Below, piece after piece: positions 5,313-5,355 of a stretch of DNA of 5,355 bases. Location of the stretch: positions 1-5,355 of the forward strand of contig JAIRTY010000727.1 of assembly GCA_031254715.1 (NCBI GenBank). Direction: 5' to 3'. The first letter of the stretch is position 1; each line of letters opens with the position of its first letter. The notes beneath the pieces were generated by a model. The model did no database searches and had not been told where the DNA came from. It saw only the letters and a program-made list of their open reading frames with translations. Source of the DNA: Nocardiopsaceae bacterium. GTDB taxonomy: Bacteria > Actinomycetota > Actinomycetes > Streptosporangiales > Streptosporangiaceae. The translations under genes and the position numbers were made by a program.

Positions 5313-5355
5313 AGTTTTATGTTTTGTTTAACGACGCAAGCTATGGGCCATGGAT

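Larger units (their letters stand above)
5131..5355. other. AT-rich non-coding tail (about 35% GC) abutting high-GC chromosome
   Basis: Counting bases gives 79 G+C of 225, against the low-to-mid 70s percent to the left, with the switch inside a few bases near 5130. Stops are frequent in all frames, and no ORF longer than about 20 codons is contained within it. It holds a TAAA-rich run (5236-5250), short inverted repeats (GACCT-N5-AGGTC 5191-5205; ACATG-N5-CATGT 5209-5223), imperfect direct repeats and a promoter candidate. It looks like the regulatory edge of foreign or silenced DNA continuing to the right, although an assembly junction is possible. No integrase, tRNA or DnaA-box cluster is visible. 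Confidence 0.8.

Noticed and set aside
5319..5355. Start of a new gene (MFCLTTQAMGHG...) at the right edge
   Set aside because: Only 12 codons are visible and no ribosome site precedes it; it cannot be called a gene from this window, although the promoter upstream makes one plausible.
5131..5355. Replication origin or CRISPR leader/array in the AT-rich tail
   Set aside because: No cluster of actinobacterial DnaA boxes (TTGTCCACA-like) and no regularly spaced identical repeats are present; the repeats are only two imperfect copies each.
5131..5355. Insertion-sequence end or attachment site at the GC boundary
   Set aside because: No terminal inverted repeat with a flanking target duplication, no transposase or integrase and no tRNA 3' end can be seen within the window.

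Overview
The first 5.1 kb is very GC-rich (low-to-mid 70s percent by eye), uses GTG starts and carries actinobacterial gene families: a DUF6458 small membrane protein, an Rv1155-type split-barrel protein of the F420/PPOX group, and an XRE-PBP one-component regulator. It is best read as the chromosome of a high-GC actinomycete. The genus cannot be told from this window.

Layout. (1) 1-927 (+): the 3' part of a ModC-like ABC transporter ATPase; its Walker A half lies outside the window. (2) 994-2088 (+): an XRE helix-turn-helix protein fused to a periplasmic-binding-protein-like sensor domain, probably the oxyanion/molybdate sensor for that transporter. A perfect 17-bp tandem duplication joins (1) and (2). 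Two tiny ORFs there link the genes through ATGA, ATGA and GTGA overlaps. (3) 2094-2126: a strong hairpin separating convergent genes. (4) A leftward three-gene group, transcribed in the order DUF6458 membrane protein (3637-3254), YbhB-type PEBP protein (3148-2612), Rv1155-like FMN/F420 split-barrel protein (2541-2134). (5) 3638-3790: a divergent intergenic region with a short inverted repeat. (6) 3791-5107 (+): a complete type II NADH dehydrogenase (Ndh) with both Rossmann motifs and a C-terminal membrane-anchoring segment. (7) 5131-5355: an abrupt switch to about 35% GC (79 of 225 bases), with no substantial coding frame. This tail holds a good sigma70-type promoter candidate (TTGACT, 18 bp, TATAGT) and several imperfect direct repeats.

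How the genes fit together. The left block reads as a molybdate-type uptake ATPase plus its sensor. Ndh feeds NADH electrons into the quinone pool without pumping protons, and the split-barrel protein points to flavin or F420 redox chemistry, but no shared pathway is shown by the sequence. No CRISPR array, tRNA, rRNA or transposase gene is visible. The least ordinary parts are the AT-rich tail, which runs off the right edge, and the modC/regulator junction.
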